DNA of 64,000 nt from Bacteroidota bacterium (GTDB taxonomy: Bacteria; Bacteroidota; Bacteroidia; B-17B0; Aurantibacillaceae). The notes under the pieces are model-generated. The model was given only the letters and a program-made list of their open reading frames with translations, did not search any database and had not been told where the DNA came from. Positions within the stretch are counted from its first letter, which is position 1, and each line of letters opens with the position of its first letter. A program made the position numbers and the translations under genes. The stretch covers positions 1 through 64,000 of the forward strand of contig JAFDYB010000007.1 of assembly GCA_018267655.1 (NCBI GenBank), in the 5' to 3' direction. Of the stretch, positions 10,154-18,898 are shown in pieces.

Positions 10154-10894
10154 TTAATTAACGGCTACTTTGGGGGCAGTGTATTTTTCGCTCTTTTTTT
10201 GTTTTCCAGATTGATCAAAATAATTCCAAGTGCCGTCTTTATTTAGTTTACCGTTATTATCTAAAATAAAAATACCTTCTTCTTTTACTTTTCCGTTTGA
10301 ATAATAATTTTTTGAAGAGTATTTTTTACTTTTTTCATCTACCATTTCTAAATCTGTTTCAGGCATACCATTGCTGTACCATGATTTTTTTAATGTAATG
10401 TATTTTAAATCTTTATCGTTCTCTTCAGAGTATTTTGGGTTGCCATTAGTAAAAAACTCATATTTCTTTTGCAATTTTCCGTCGTAATAATTTAATTTTT
10501 TTCTAGTATTTCCGTTTTCGTAAAAAACCTCAATGTTAACATGAAGCGGATCAGGGTTTACTGCATTACGTTCAACTTGGCCATTTTCAAAAAAATTTTT
10601 AAATACGATTATTTGCCCGTCAACATAATAGCCGCGATGGAGCAGTTTGCCACTCATATAAAAATCTTCGTTCCACCCTTGCATGTTGTAGCCAGCCTTA
10701 TTGTAATTTATAGAGTCGCCCCCTATTGCGCCAATTAAACGATTGTAAAGCATTATTCCATCAACCGAATCAACAATATCTTTTTGGTAATAGCGGCGAA
10801 TTTGAGGCACTTGGTCTGCAAAACGCTGAGCAGATGCGCATACAGTAAAAAAGAATAATGATAAAAAAGTTATCTTTTTAATAATCAGCCTCAT
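10154..10894 (-). CDS. exported MORN/YwqK-like repeat protein
   Basis: A 246-residue protein with a signal peptide (residues 1-22, ending near SAQ). The body consists of short repeats with the pattern FYxNGxxxxxxxYxDGKLxxxYxFFxNGxP (for example FYENGNTRKKLNYYDGKL, FTNGNPKYSEEN, YSNGKVKEEGIF, NNGKLNKDGTWNYFD), which is the MORN-like repeat of the YwqK antitoxin family. In Bacteroidota such proteins are abundant, periplasmic or surface, and mostly of unknown function; the antitoxin name does not imply a toxin here and none is adjacent. Confidence 0.7.
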   Translation of the reverse strand: MRLIIKKITFLSLFFFTVCASAQRFADQVPQIRRYYQKDIVDSVDGIMLYNRLIGAIGGDSINYNKAGYNMQGWNEDFYMSGKLLHRGYYVDGQIIVFKNFFENGQVERNAVNPDPLHVNIEVFYENGNTRKKLNYYDGKLQKKYEFFTNGNPKYSEENDKDLKYITLKKSWYSNGMPETDLEMVDEKSKKYSSKNYYSNGKVKEEGIFILDNNGKLNKDGTWNYFDQSGKQKKSEKYTAPKVAVN

Positions 10895-10975
10895 ACCGCA
10901 AATGTAATTTTTTTTACGAAACTAAAAAGATTTTGTTTCAAAATAAAACTAACATTTTAAAAATTGTTTTTACTT

Positions 10976-13183
10976 TTATTTTTCATCAATTCGCACCACA
11001 TTATTCACGCCTTTTACTTTTTTTAAGTTTTCCATAAGTCGTTTTAAATGCATTGTATCATGTACATACACCATTATTGTTCCTTCAAACAAACCGCCAT
11101 CTGTATCAAAACTAATTGAACGCATATTTACATTTAACTCGCTCGAAATTACTTTTGTTAAATTATTTACCAGTCCTAGTTCGTCGGTGCCGGTTACTTT
11201 AATGCCTGCTAAAAACGAAATTAAGTGGTCGTTTAGCCATTTTGCCTTTACAACACGGTATGCGTAATTAGAGAGTAATTTTACTGCGTTAGGGCAATTT
11301 ACGCGGTGTATTTTAATACCTTCTCCAACTGTAACAAAGCCAAAAACATCATCGCCAGGAATTGGGTTGCAACAGGGCGACAGTTTGTAATCAAGTTTTT
11401 GCATATCATCGCCAATAACTAACATATTGCTACTTCCACGCGCGTTTGTAACCAGCTGTTCTATTTTAGGTGCTACTATTTTTTTTACACCACCTTTGTG
11501 TACAGTTTCTTTACTTTTAATAAAAGCTTTTATGTCTTTTACATCAATATTTTCGAGAGCTGCCCTGTAAAATAATTCTTGAGAGCTTGGTAAACGCAAG
11601 TAATTACAAAAATCGTTTACATTTTGAAGTGTAAAATCAAGCTTGTATTTATAAAATTTTCGTTCTAAAATTTCTTTCCCGTCTTCAGCAATTTTTTTAC
11701 GTTGCTCCTTTAAACTGTTTTTAATTTTTGATTTAGCTTTTGCTGTAATAACGTAGCTTATCCAATCTTCTTTTGGGTGTTGTTTATTGCTGGTTAATAT
11801 TTCTACTTGATCACCACTTTTAAGCTCATAATTAAGTTGAACTAATTTGTGATTTACCTTTGCACCTATGCAATGTTCGCCAACTTTTGTGTGTATTTCA
11901 AAAGCAAAATCTAAAGCAGTAGCGCCTATTGGTAATTGTTTCATATCTCCTTTCGGGGTAAACACAAAAATTTCATCGCTAAATAAATTTAATTTAAAGT
12001 CGTCAATAAATTCTAAAGCATTTGGATCGGGGTTTTCGAGCATTTCTCTTACTCTTTGCAACCATGATTCTAAATTATTTTGACGTTCGTTGCTGCCACT
12101 GTCTTTATATTTCCAATGAGCAGCAAAACCATTTTCGGCTATTTCATCCATTCTAACCGTACGTATTTGTACTTCAACCCATTTACCTTCAGGGCCCATA
12201 ACAGTGGTGTGCAAGCTTTCGTATCCATTACTTTTTGGACTGCTGATCCAATCGCGTAAACGTTCCGGACTTGGATGATAAAAATCGGTAATTATTGAGT
12301 AAACTTTCCAGCAGTCTGATTTTTCTTGATCAAGCGGAGTATCAATAATAATTCTAATTGCAAACAAATCGTAAATTTCTTCGAAGGCAACATGTTTTGT
12401 GTATATTTTGTTATGAATACTAAAAATTGATTTTGGCCGGCCAATAATTTTAAATTTAAATCCTTGTTCCGCTAAAATTTCTTTTAGTGGTTCAATAAAT
12501 TTCGAAATAAACTTTTTTCTTTCAGGTTCAGTTGCTTTTAGTTTTAATGCTATTTCGTTATACTCATTGGGGTTTGTATATTTTAATCCTAAATCTTCTA
12601 ATTCGGTTTTAATTGCATTTAAACCAAAGCGATGAGCTAACGGAGCGTATAAGAAAAGAGTTTCACTTGCTATTTTAATTTGTTTTTCATGCTTCATGTG
12701 TTCAAGTGAACGCATGTTGTGCAAGCGGTCGGCTAATTTTATTAAAATTACTCTTATATCTTCGCTTAAAGTTAATAGTACTTTTCTGAAATTTTCGGCT
12801 TGAATGGACTGGGACGAGTTATCAATTACACCCGATATTTTTGTTAAACCATCAATAATTTTAGCAACCTTTTCACCAAATAATCCTTTAATATCCTCAA
12901 GAGTTAAATCGGTATCTTCTACTGTGTCGTGTAATAGTGCGCATACGATGCTTGTAACACCTAAACCAATTTCTTCAACACAAATTTGGGCAACAGCAAT
13001 TGGGTGATAAATGTAGGGCTCGCCGCTTTTTCGCCGCATTTCCTTATGTGCCTCTACAGCTATATCAAAGGCTTTTCGAATAAGCTCCTTGTCAGATTTG
13101 CTTAGTGTGCGCTTGTAAGATTTTATTAAAAGCTTGTATCTATTTAATATTTCTTTACGCTCGGCTTCAATGTCAATTTTCAT
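10976..13183 (-). CDS. rel: bifunctional (p)ppGpp synthetase/hydrolase (Rel/SpoT)
   Basis: A 735-residue RelA/SpoT homologue controlling the stringent response. Order: HD hydrolase (YIYHPIAVAQI with the first His, then ALLHDTVEDTDLT with the HDxxED pair, about 59-100); synthetase domain (RPKSIFSIHNKI ATP site, SNGYESLHTTVMGP, VEVQIRTVRMDEIAENGFAAHWKYK, about 230-365); TGS (about 405-465, VFTPKGDMKQLP, ALDFAFEIHTKVG); helical/Zn-finger region with CCNPIPGDDVFGFVT; and a C-terminal ACT domain (about 655-735). Both catalytic sites look intact, so it should both make and degrade the alarmone. Single stringent factor seen in the window. Confidence 0.95.
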   Translation of the reverse strand: MKIDIEAERKEILNRYKLLIKSYKRTLSKSDKELIRKAFDIAVEAHKEMRRKSGEPYIYHPIAVAQICVEEIGLGVTSIVCALLHDTVEDTDLTLEDIKGLFGEKVAKIIDGLTKISGVIDNSSQSIQAENFRKVLLTLSEDIRVILIKLADRLHNMRSLEHMKHEKQIKIASETLFLYAPLAHRFGLNAIKTELEDLGLKYTNPNEYNEIALKLKATEPERKKFISKFIEPLKEILAEQGFKFKIIGRPKSIFSIHNKIYTKHVAFEEIYDLFAIRIIIDTPLDQEKSDCWKVYSIITDFYHPSPERLRDWISSPKSNGYESLHTTVMGPEGKWVEVQIRTVRMDEIAENGFAAHWKYKDSGSNERQNNLESWLQRVREMLENPDPNALEFIDDFKLNLFSDEIFVFTPKGDMKQLPIGATALDFAFEIHTKVGEHCIGAKVNHKLVQLNYELKSGDQVEILTSNKQHPKEDWISYVITAKAKSKIKNSLKEQRKKIAEDGKEILERKFYKYKLDFTLQNVNDFCNYLRLPSSQELFYRAALENIDVKDIKAFIKSKETVHKGGVKKIVAPKIEQLVTNARGSSNMLVIGDDMQKLDYKLSPCCNPIPGDDVFGFVTVGEGIKIHRVNCPNAVKLLSNYAYRVVKAKWLNDHLISFLAGIKVTGTDELGLVNNLTKVISSELNVNMRSISFDTDGGLFEGTIMVYVHDTMHLKRLMENLKKVKGVNNVVRIDEK

Positions 13184-13339
13184 TGTGAATTAGAATGTTT
13201 GAAAAAGATTAATTAGTTTGCAAAAATCATAATTCATTTAATAATGATTTTTTTTTGTAAACTAGTATGAAGATATAAAAAGAATTGTTGTTTTTTATTT
13301 GTTTTCAAAAATTCTTTTAACAAAGAAGCGTTATAAGTT

Positions 13340-14881
13340 TTATAGTTGTTTAAGCAAACTTTTTAAGCTTACTTTTTCTTCGAAATATGCTAATAAATTG
13401 CTAATTGGCATACGCTCTTGATTCATAGTATCACGGTTTCTTACAGTAACTGTATTATCTTGTAAACTTTGGTGATCAACCGTTACACAAAATGGCGTTC
13501 CTATTGCATCTTGTCTGCGATAGCGCTTTCCTACGGTATCTTTTTCATCGTAGCTCACATTAAAATTGTATTTTAGTTCAGTAATTATTTTTTCTGCTAA
13601 TTCAGGCAATCCATCTTTTTTTACTAAAGGAAAAACAGCAACTTTAATTGGAGCTAATGCCGGAGGTAAGCTAAGTACAATTCTGCTGTCGCCGCCTTCT
13701 AATTTTTCTTCTTTGTACGCGGCACTAAGTATTGATAAAAATAAGCGATCTAAACCTACACTTGTTTCAACAACATAAGGCACGTAGCTTCTGTTTTCTT
13801 CAACATCAAAAAATTGTAGTTTTTTTCCACTGTGTTGTTCGTGCTGCTTTAAATCAAAATCCGTGCGACTATGAATACCTTCTAACTCTTTAAACCCAAA
13901 CGGAAATTGAAATTCAATATCACAAGCAGCATTTGCATAATGGGCGAGTTTTATATGGTCGTGAAATTTGTAGTTATGCTTACCTAATTCTAAACTTAAA
14001 TGCCATTTTAACCGGTTGTTTTTCCAATGTTCGTACCATTGCATCTCGGTACCTGGTTTTACAAAAAATTGCATTTCCATTTGTTCAAATTCACGCATAC
14101 GGAAAATAAATTGGCGAGCAACTATTTCATTGCGAAAAGCCTTGCCTGTTTGAGCAATGCCAAAAGGTAGTTTCATGCGCCCTGTTTTTTGAACATTTAA
14201 ATAATTTACAAAAATACCTTGTGCTGTTTCAGGGCGTAAATATATAGTGTTGGCCTCGTCGCTTACTGAACCTATAGCTGTTGAAAACATGAGGTTAAAT
14301 TGCCTAACATCTGTCCAGTTTTTTGTGCCGCTAATAGGGCAAACTATTTCGCAATCAATGATTAGTTGGCGTATTTCATTTAAATTATTATCATTAAGAG
14401 CTGTTTTAAAGCGCAAATTAATGTCGTTAATTTTAGTTTGATATTCTATAACTCTTGCGTTTGTTGATCGATAAACAGTCTCATCAAAATTCTCGAAACG
14501 CTTGGCGGCCTTTTCAATTTCTTTTAAAATTTTATCTTCTATTTTTGCCACAAAATCTTCAATTAAAACATCAGCTCTGTAGCGTTTTTTGCTGTCTTTA
14601 TTGTCAATTAAAGGATCGTTAAAAGCATCAACGTGCCCGCTAGCTTTCCAGGTTGTGGGGTGCATAAAAATAGCGGCGTCAATGCCAACTATATTTTCAT
14701 TTAGCTGCACCATTGCCTTCCACCAATATTCGCGAATATTTTTTTTAAGCTCTGCGCCATTTTGTGCGTAATCATACACTGCGCTTAGTCCGTCATAAAT
14801 TTCGCTGCTTTGAAAAATGTAGCCATATTCTTTACAATGCGAAACAATGTTTTTAAAAATATCTTCGGGTTTTGTTGACAT
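13340..14881 (-). CDS. glyS: glycine--tRNA ligase, homodimeric class II
   Basis: A 513-residue dimeric GlyRS (glyQS type), charging tRNA-Gly. The N-terminus reads KEYGYIFQSSEIYDGLSAVYDYAQNG, the usual motif-1 region; motif 2 is FRNEIVARQFIFRMREFEQMEMQFF (class II ATP-binding loop with FRNE and FRMREFEQME), and motif 3 is GLDRLFLSIL near residue 375. The C-terminal anticodon-binding domain starts about 400 (PIKVAVFPLVKK). Length and motif order are normal for the bacterial/archaeal single-subunit form. It is separated from the leftward rel gene by 156 bp and lies divergent from ruvB. Confidence 0.96.
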   Translation of the reverse strand: MSTKPEDIFKNIVSHCKEYGYIFQSSEIYDGLSAVYDYAQNGAELKKNIREYWWKAMVQLNENIVGIDAAIFMHPTTWKASGHVDAFNDPLIDNKDSKKRYRADVLIEDFVAKIEDKILKEIEKAAKRFENFDETVYRSTNARVIEYQTKINDINLRFKTALNDNNLNEIRQLIIDCEIVCPISGTKNWTDVRQFNLMFSTAIGSVSDEANTIYLRPETAQGIFVNYLNVQKTGRMKLPFGIAQTGKAFRNEIVARQFIFRMREFEQMEMQFFVKPGTEMQWYEHWKNNRLKWHLSLELGKHNYKFHDHIKLAHYANAACDIEFQFPFGFKELEGIHSRTDFDLKQHEQHSGKKLQFFDVEENRSYVPYVVETSVGLDRLFLSILSAAYKEEKLEGGDSRIVLSLPPALAPIKVAVFPLVKKDGLPELAEKIITELKYNFNVSYDEKDTVGKRYRRQDAIGTPFCVTVDHQSLQDNTVTVRNRDTMNQERMPISNLLAYFEEKVSLKSLLKQL

Positions 14882-15085
14882 ACTAAAATAAATTAAGTTT
14901 CAAAATTAACTTTTTTATGATTTCTTTTTTTCTGATAGAACAGATGTTATTAAAAATTGTTTCTTAATTAATTATAACAGCAAGTAAACTGCTAAAAGTG
15001 GCTTTAAATACAAATGTAAATGGGCCAGTAAGCAAATTCAATTAAAAAACTACAATTTGTAGCCACATTCTCTTAAAATTTAAAA

Positions 15086-15093
15086 TAACTTTG
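15086..15093 (+). promoter_or_regulatory. putative -7 box close to the ruvB start codon
   Basis: TAACTTTG is a perfect match to TAnnTTTG. The only TTTG upstream (15056-15059) is 26 bp away, longer than usual. If used, transcription would begin at or beside the GTG at 15098, giving a leaderless or nearly leaderless message. Confidence 0.35.
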
Positions 15094-15097
15094 AATA

Positions 15098-16111
15098 GTG
15101 AATTCAAATTTAAATAGCGACCCCGAAAATCTTAGTCAATCAGATAAAGAGGTTGAGCGAGCCTTGCGCCCCCTTGCCTTTAATGATTTTTCAGGGCAAG
15201 AAAATGTAGTTGATAATTTAAGAGTATTTGTAGCCGCGGCTAAACAACGTAACGAATCGTTAGACCATGTTTTGTTACACGGACCTCCGGGTCTAGGAAA
15301 AACAACACTTGCACATATTATAGCAAACGATTTGGGTGTGAATTTAAAATTAACAAGTGGCCCTGTGCTGGACAAACCCGGTGATTTAGCCGGATTATTA
15401 ACCAACTTAGAGCCTAACGATGTTTTATTTATTGACGAAATTCATCGCTTAAGCCCTGTTATTGAAGAGTATTTATACTCAGCAATGGAAGATTACAAAA
15501 TAGACATAATGATTGATAGCGGCCCTAATGCCCGCAGTGTTCAAATAAAATTAAATCCTTTTACATTAATTGGCGCAACTACCCGTAGTGGTTTGCTAAC
15601 AGCACCCTTAAGAGCAAGATTTGGAATTACCAGCCGGTTAAATTACTATAATTCAAAAGTACTCACATCAATTGTTATGCGAAGCAGCGAGATATTAAAT
15701 GTTGAAATTGATGATGTGGCTGCTTATGAAATTGCAAGAAGAAGTAGAGGTACGCCCCGCATCGCCAACGCTTTATTAAGAAGGGTTAGAGATTTTGCTC
15801 AAATAAAAGGCGACGGCAAAATTAATATCGAAATTTCAACCTATGGTTTAAAAGCGTTAAACGTAGATAAAAATGGCTTAGATGAAATGGATTTGAGAAT
15901 ATTAAACTGCATTATTGATAAATTTAAAGGCGGGCCCGTGGGAATAAATACAATTAGCACCGCTGTTGGTGAAGAAGCCGGTACTATTGAAGAAGTGTAT
16001 GAGCCATTTTTAGTTCAAGAAGGTTATTTAACGCGAACCCCAAGAGGTAGAGAAGCAACCGACTTAGCGTATAAACATTTGGGTAAAAATAAATGGGGGG
16101 GGGGAAAATAG
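15098..16111 (+). CDS. ruvB: Holliday junction branch migration helicase subunit RuvB
   Basis: The AAA+ motor of the RuvAB complex, driving branch migration of Holliday junctions. Walker A is [13 protein letters not shown] (about 60-72), Walker B is [10 protein letters not shown] (about 109-118), sensor 1 is [18 protein letters not shown], and the C-terminal winged helix follows ([41 protein letters not shown]). Length 337 is normal. I keep the GTG start because [22 protein letters not shown] is the usual family N-terminus and no in-frame ATG is suitable. The last codons contain ten consecutive G bases (16095-16104). ruvC is at 37.7 kb on the other strand, unlinked. Confidence 0.96.
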   Translation: MNSNLNSDPENLSQSDKEVERALRPLAFNDFSGQENVVDNLRVFVAAAKQRNESLDHVLLHGPPGLGKTTLAHIIANDLGVNLKLTSGPVLDKPGDLAGLLTNLEPNDVLFIDEIHRLSPVIEEYLYSAMEDYKIDIMIDSGPNARSVQIKLNPFTLIGATTRSGLLTAPLRARFGITSRLNYYNSKVLTSIVMRSSEILNVEIDDVAAYEIARRSRGTPRIANALLRRVRDFAQIKGDGKINIEISTYGLKALNVDKNGLDEMDLRILNCIIDKFKGGPVGINTISTAVGEEAGTIEEVYEPFLVQEGYLTRTPRGREATDLAYKHLGKNKWGGGK

Positions 16112-16227
16112 GCTATTTGATTAAAAACGGTAAATAAAAAATTGGCACAATTATTCAAACATATTTAAAACAATTTATAAAAAGTAGCATAATTTGCGTA
16201 TCAGTAAAAATCATTAAAAATTAATAT

Positions 16228-16755
16228 ATGGGAGTAGAAATTAAAACAATAGAAGTTCCGGACGAAGACTATAGTGAAGAATCTGGTGAAACAATAACAC
16301 ACTATCTTATAGATAAGGATGATGGCGCGATTGTAATAAATATTAATAAAATACTTGAAGAAAGCATTTCAGAATGTAGTTGGTATGGCAACGATAAAAA
16401 ATTTATTGGGGTTGATTACTATGATTGGGACAGTAATGAACTCACCGCTATTATGAATACTAATGGTGATGTTCTTAGGTCTGGCATTACTTATGTTGAA
16501 GAGTATTTAGAAAAACAACAACTTTTTATAATAAATATTTCAGGCTATGGATTAAAATACCAGAGCTTAGATTATGATATTGAAGAAGATGAAAATAAAT
16601 TTGCAGTAATGGACAGAGAAGGATGTTTTATTATACCGCCTAAATATAACGCTATTAGTTTTGATAAAACTGCTGGTGTTTTTTATGCCGATAGATTTGG
16701 AGAAAATAGTGTTACATACTCGATAAAAGGCAAAATTATAAACGAAGAAGATTAA
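16228..16755 (+). CDS. uncharacterised acidic protein, weak WG-repeat resemblance
   Basis: A 175-residue cytoplasmic protein with no signal peptide and a very acidic composition (VPDEDYSEESGE, DYDIEEDENK). The segment FAVMDREGCFIIPPKYNAISFD (about 131-152) resembles the WG-repeat motif (xxIDxxGxxVIPPKYDxI), but only one convincing unit is present, so a domain call would be speculative. It follows ruvB by 116 bp on the same strand and might be cotranscribed. I do not recognise a function. Codon use looks like its neighbours. Confidence 0.6.
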   Translation: MGVEIKTIEVPDEDYSEESGETITHYLIDKDDGAIVININKILEESISECSWYGNDKKFIGVDYYDWDSNELTAIMNTNGDVLRSGITYVEEYLEKQQLFIINISGYGLKYQSLDYDIEEDENKFAVMDREGCFIIPPKYNAISFDKTAGVFYADRFGENSVTYSIKGKIINEED

Positions 16756-17206
16756 TACTAAGTATAGGGCTTTGCTAGTATATAATTTAAAAAAGAGCTC
16801 GAAAATTGTGCGAAGAGTATTAAAGTAGCAAGTGTGAAAAATAATAGCGCTAAGGGCAAATTATTTATTTTGCAATGATTTTGATATGTAAGTAATGTTA
16901 AAGGAAGATATTGACTAAATAAAAGTTGGCGGCAGGCGATATAAATTTGTCAATAGAACAGATGTTGTCTGAATAAAAAGAATGAAGTTATTTCGTGTAG
17001 ATTTGGTTCGTTAATCATGCAATTTGTAAATGGTGGGTGGGATTGAAGCAAAATCTATTCAATCAAAATTAAAAAAGTGAAATTAATGTACATCACAAAA
17101 CTGTCTTACGAAGCAGTAAACTCCTATTTTTGGATAGGTGCTGTTAGCCCAGTAATTTTTCAGTTAAGCTAAATAAATTGTTAATAAATACGTTAAACAA
17201 GTAAGT
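16756..17206. other. 451-bp intergenic region carrying one copy of a dispersed repeat
   Basis: No open frame of note. At 16867-16894 there is a 28-nt segment that recurs at 17944-17971 with three mismatches. A 14-nt word ATAGAACAGATGTT near 16954 also occurs near 14934, upstream of glyS. These may be remnants of an old insertion. Confidence 0.45.
16867..16894 (+). repeat. 28-nt direct repeat, copy 1
   Basis: Begins ATTTTGCAATGATTTTGATA and ends TGTAAGTA; 25 of 28 positions match copy 2. Shorter words upstream (TAGCAAGT, CTAAG) also recur in the same order before copy 2, so the repeated unit may be about 110 nt and diverged. Confidence 0.6.
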
Positions 17207-17743
17207 ATGGAAAATAGAAAAAATCAAATCGCTTTATTGTCAGCAAGTGCCATAGGGAGTTATACTCTGCTTAAATTACCAAAGTCAAAGATTGACCCTT
17301 ACACAAGAGCTGCGATAGGAATAACTATTGGTGCAGGAATGTTTTTAAGTAAAAACCCATTAGTAAGATATGCTGGTGTTGGTGTTGTAATAGCCGGAGC
17401 ATTACAAATTTTAGATGTCTTTAAAGGTGGTCGCCTTACTTCAAACAAAGCTAAAAGTCAGGTTTATGTTCTACACGAAACTAAAGGTGTAATTGAATTA
17501 AAGTCAAATGAAAATCCCGATTATAATATTGATGGCTTCACATATAAAGGTCTTAATGGAGTTTTTAAGTTGTCAGAAGGAGTCTATGCAGGCATAAGCT
17601 TCAACAACAAAATAAATGTTTTTGGTGTCGGGGCAATAGTTAATAAATTAAGAACTGCAGGATTTAAGCCAAAATCTTGGGTAGATACTCAAACAAATAA
17701 AAGATGGTGTAACCTTTATGAAAGTAGTGTGCAAAATGGATAA
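17207..17743 (+). CDS. uncharacterised membrane-associated protein
   Basis: A 178-residue protein. Residues about 8-75 are hydrophobic with two or three short membrane-like spans (LLSASAIGSYTLLKL, AAIGITIGAGMFLSKN, YAGVGVVIAGALQILDVF), a pattern like phage or conjugative-element structural/holin-like proteins; residues 85-178 form a soluble domain (VYVLHETKGVIELKSN, GFTYKGLNGVFKLSEGVYAGISFNNKINVFGVGAIVNKLRTAGFKPKSW). I do not recognise a family. It has no operon partners and lies between the two copies of an imperfect direct repeat, which suggests a laterally acquired single-gene cassette. Confidence 0.6.
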   Translation: MENRKNQIALLSASAIGSYTLLKLPKSKIDPYTRAAIGITIGAGMFLSKNPLVRYAGVGVVIAGALQILDVFKGGRLTSNKAKSQVYVLHETKGVIELKSNENPDYNIDGFTYKGLNGVFKLSEGVYAGISFNNKINVFGVGAIVNKLRTAGFKPKSWVDTQTNKRWCNLYESSVQNG

Positions 17744-17943
17744 TGGTCTTATGTTACTTTTATGAAATTTGCAATAGTTTATGAAATTTTAGATTATTTA
17801 AAATCTAAGAAAGATGCTTTTTGCCCGAAAATAAAACCAATAACCGCACCTAAAATAGTCAAAACCTATGAGTTATTATTGGGCTCGCGAATAGCAAGTA
17901 AATAAAAGACACTATTTCACTAAGTATGCAAAAAAAATTTAAA

Positions 17944-17971
17944 ATTTTGTAATGGTTTCGATATGTAAGTA
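17944..17971 (+). repeat. 28-nt direct repeat, copy 2
   Basis: Begins ATTTTGTAATGGTTTCGATA and ends TGTAAGTA, in the same orientation as copy 1 at 16867 and 1077 bp away, on the other side of the uncharacterised 178-residue gene. Confidence 0.6.
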
Positions 17972-18016
17972 GATTTTTTGTTCTTATTATTGCCTATAAA
18001 ATATAAGCGCACTAAA

Positions 18017-18898
18017 ATGGCATACATACTTTTAACCGTTTTAACCAGTGTTTTTTTATTAATACTATTTAAGTTATTTGAGCGATATAGCATTAATTCG
18101 TTAGTAGCAATTATTGTAAATTATTTTTCTGCAGGCATCACTGGTATTTTATTTTTAAACGAACCTTATTCATTAAGTAATTCTATTCAATCTAACTGGT
18201 TTTGTGTAGCACTGCCAATGGGCTTGTTGTTTATTGTTGTGTTTTACTTAATTGCATTAACTGCACAAAAAATAAACATTTCAACAGCAAGCGTTGCAAA
18301 TAAGATGAGTGTTATAATGCCTGTATTATATGCTGTTATAGTATTAAATCAAGCGCTTAACAGGATTAAAATATTAGGAATTTTGCTGGCATTATCTGCC
18401 GTATTTTTTGTTTCAAAAACAAAAAATAAAATCGGAAAAAAACCACATACTTTATGGTATCTGCCAATAGTTGTGTTTTTTGGGAGTGGCTTGATAGACG
18501 TGCTTATAACAATTGTAAACGCTTACTATATCAATAACAATAAAATTGAAAGCGCTTTTTTTAGTATAAGCACATTTTTTGTAGCTTTATTTTTTGGAAG
18601 TGCTTTTTTAATTATTTTAATTATTCTAAAAAAAATAAAATTAAATGAAGTGTTTAAAGTAAAAAATTTATTAGGAGGCATTGCTTTAGGAATCCCAAAT
18701 TTTTTTAGCATTTATTTTATTTTTAAATCACTCGAAAGCAATATTTTAAATAACACTCAGTTATTTCCCATATTAAACGTTTCAAATGTATTGCTATCAG
18801 CTTGTGTTGGATTTTTTATGTTTAAAGAAAAACTTTCGCTTTTAAATCATATTGGAATTTTAATTGCCATATTATCAATTATACTTCTGTCCTATTAG
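18017..18898 (+). CDS. EamA/DMT-family transporter
   Basis: A polytopic inner-membrane protein of 293 residues with about ten hydrophobic spans in two EamA-like halves, the layout of drug/metabolite transporters that move small metabolites. I use the ATG at 18017 (MAYILLTVLTSVFLLILFKLFERY); a TTG at 17978 is in frame but would add an untypical N-terminus and lies in a T-rich promoter-like stretch. Substrate cannot be read from sequence. Its 3' end overlaps the upstream-most possible start of the next TPR gene. Confidence 0.75.
   Translation: MAYILLTVLTSVFLLILFKLFERYSINSLVAIIVNYFSAGITGILFLNEPYSLSNSIQSNWFCVALPMGLLFIVVFYLIALTAQKINISTASVANKMSVIMPVLYAVIVLNQALNRIKILGILLALSAVFFVSKTKNKIGKKPHTLWYLPIVVFFGSGLIDVLITIVNAYYINNNKIESAFFSISTFFVALFFGSAFLIILIILKKIKLNEVFKVKNLLGGIALGIPNFFSIYFIFKSLESNILNNTQLFPILNVSNVLLSACVGFFMFKEKLSLLNHIGILIAILSIILLSY

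Noticed and set aside
17810..17870. Leftward frame encoding a hydrophobic VLTILGAVIGFIFGQK stretch
   Set aside because: No start codon and a stop immediately upstream; only about 24 codons. Could be a gene remnant but there is no way to support it.
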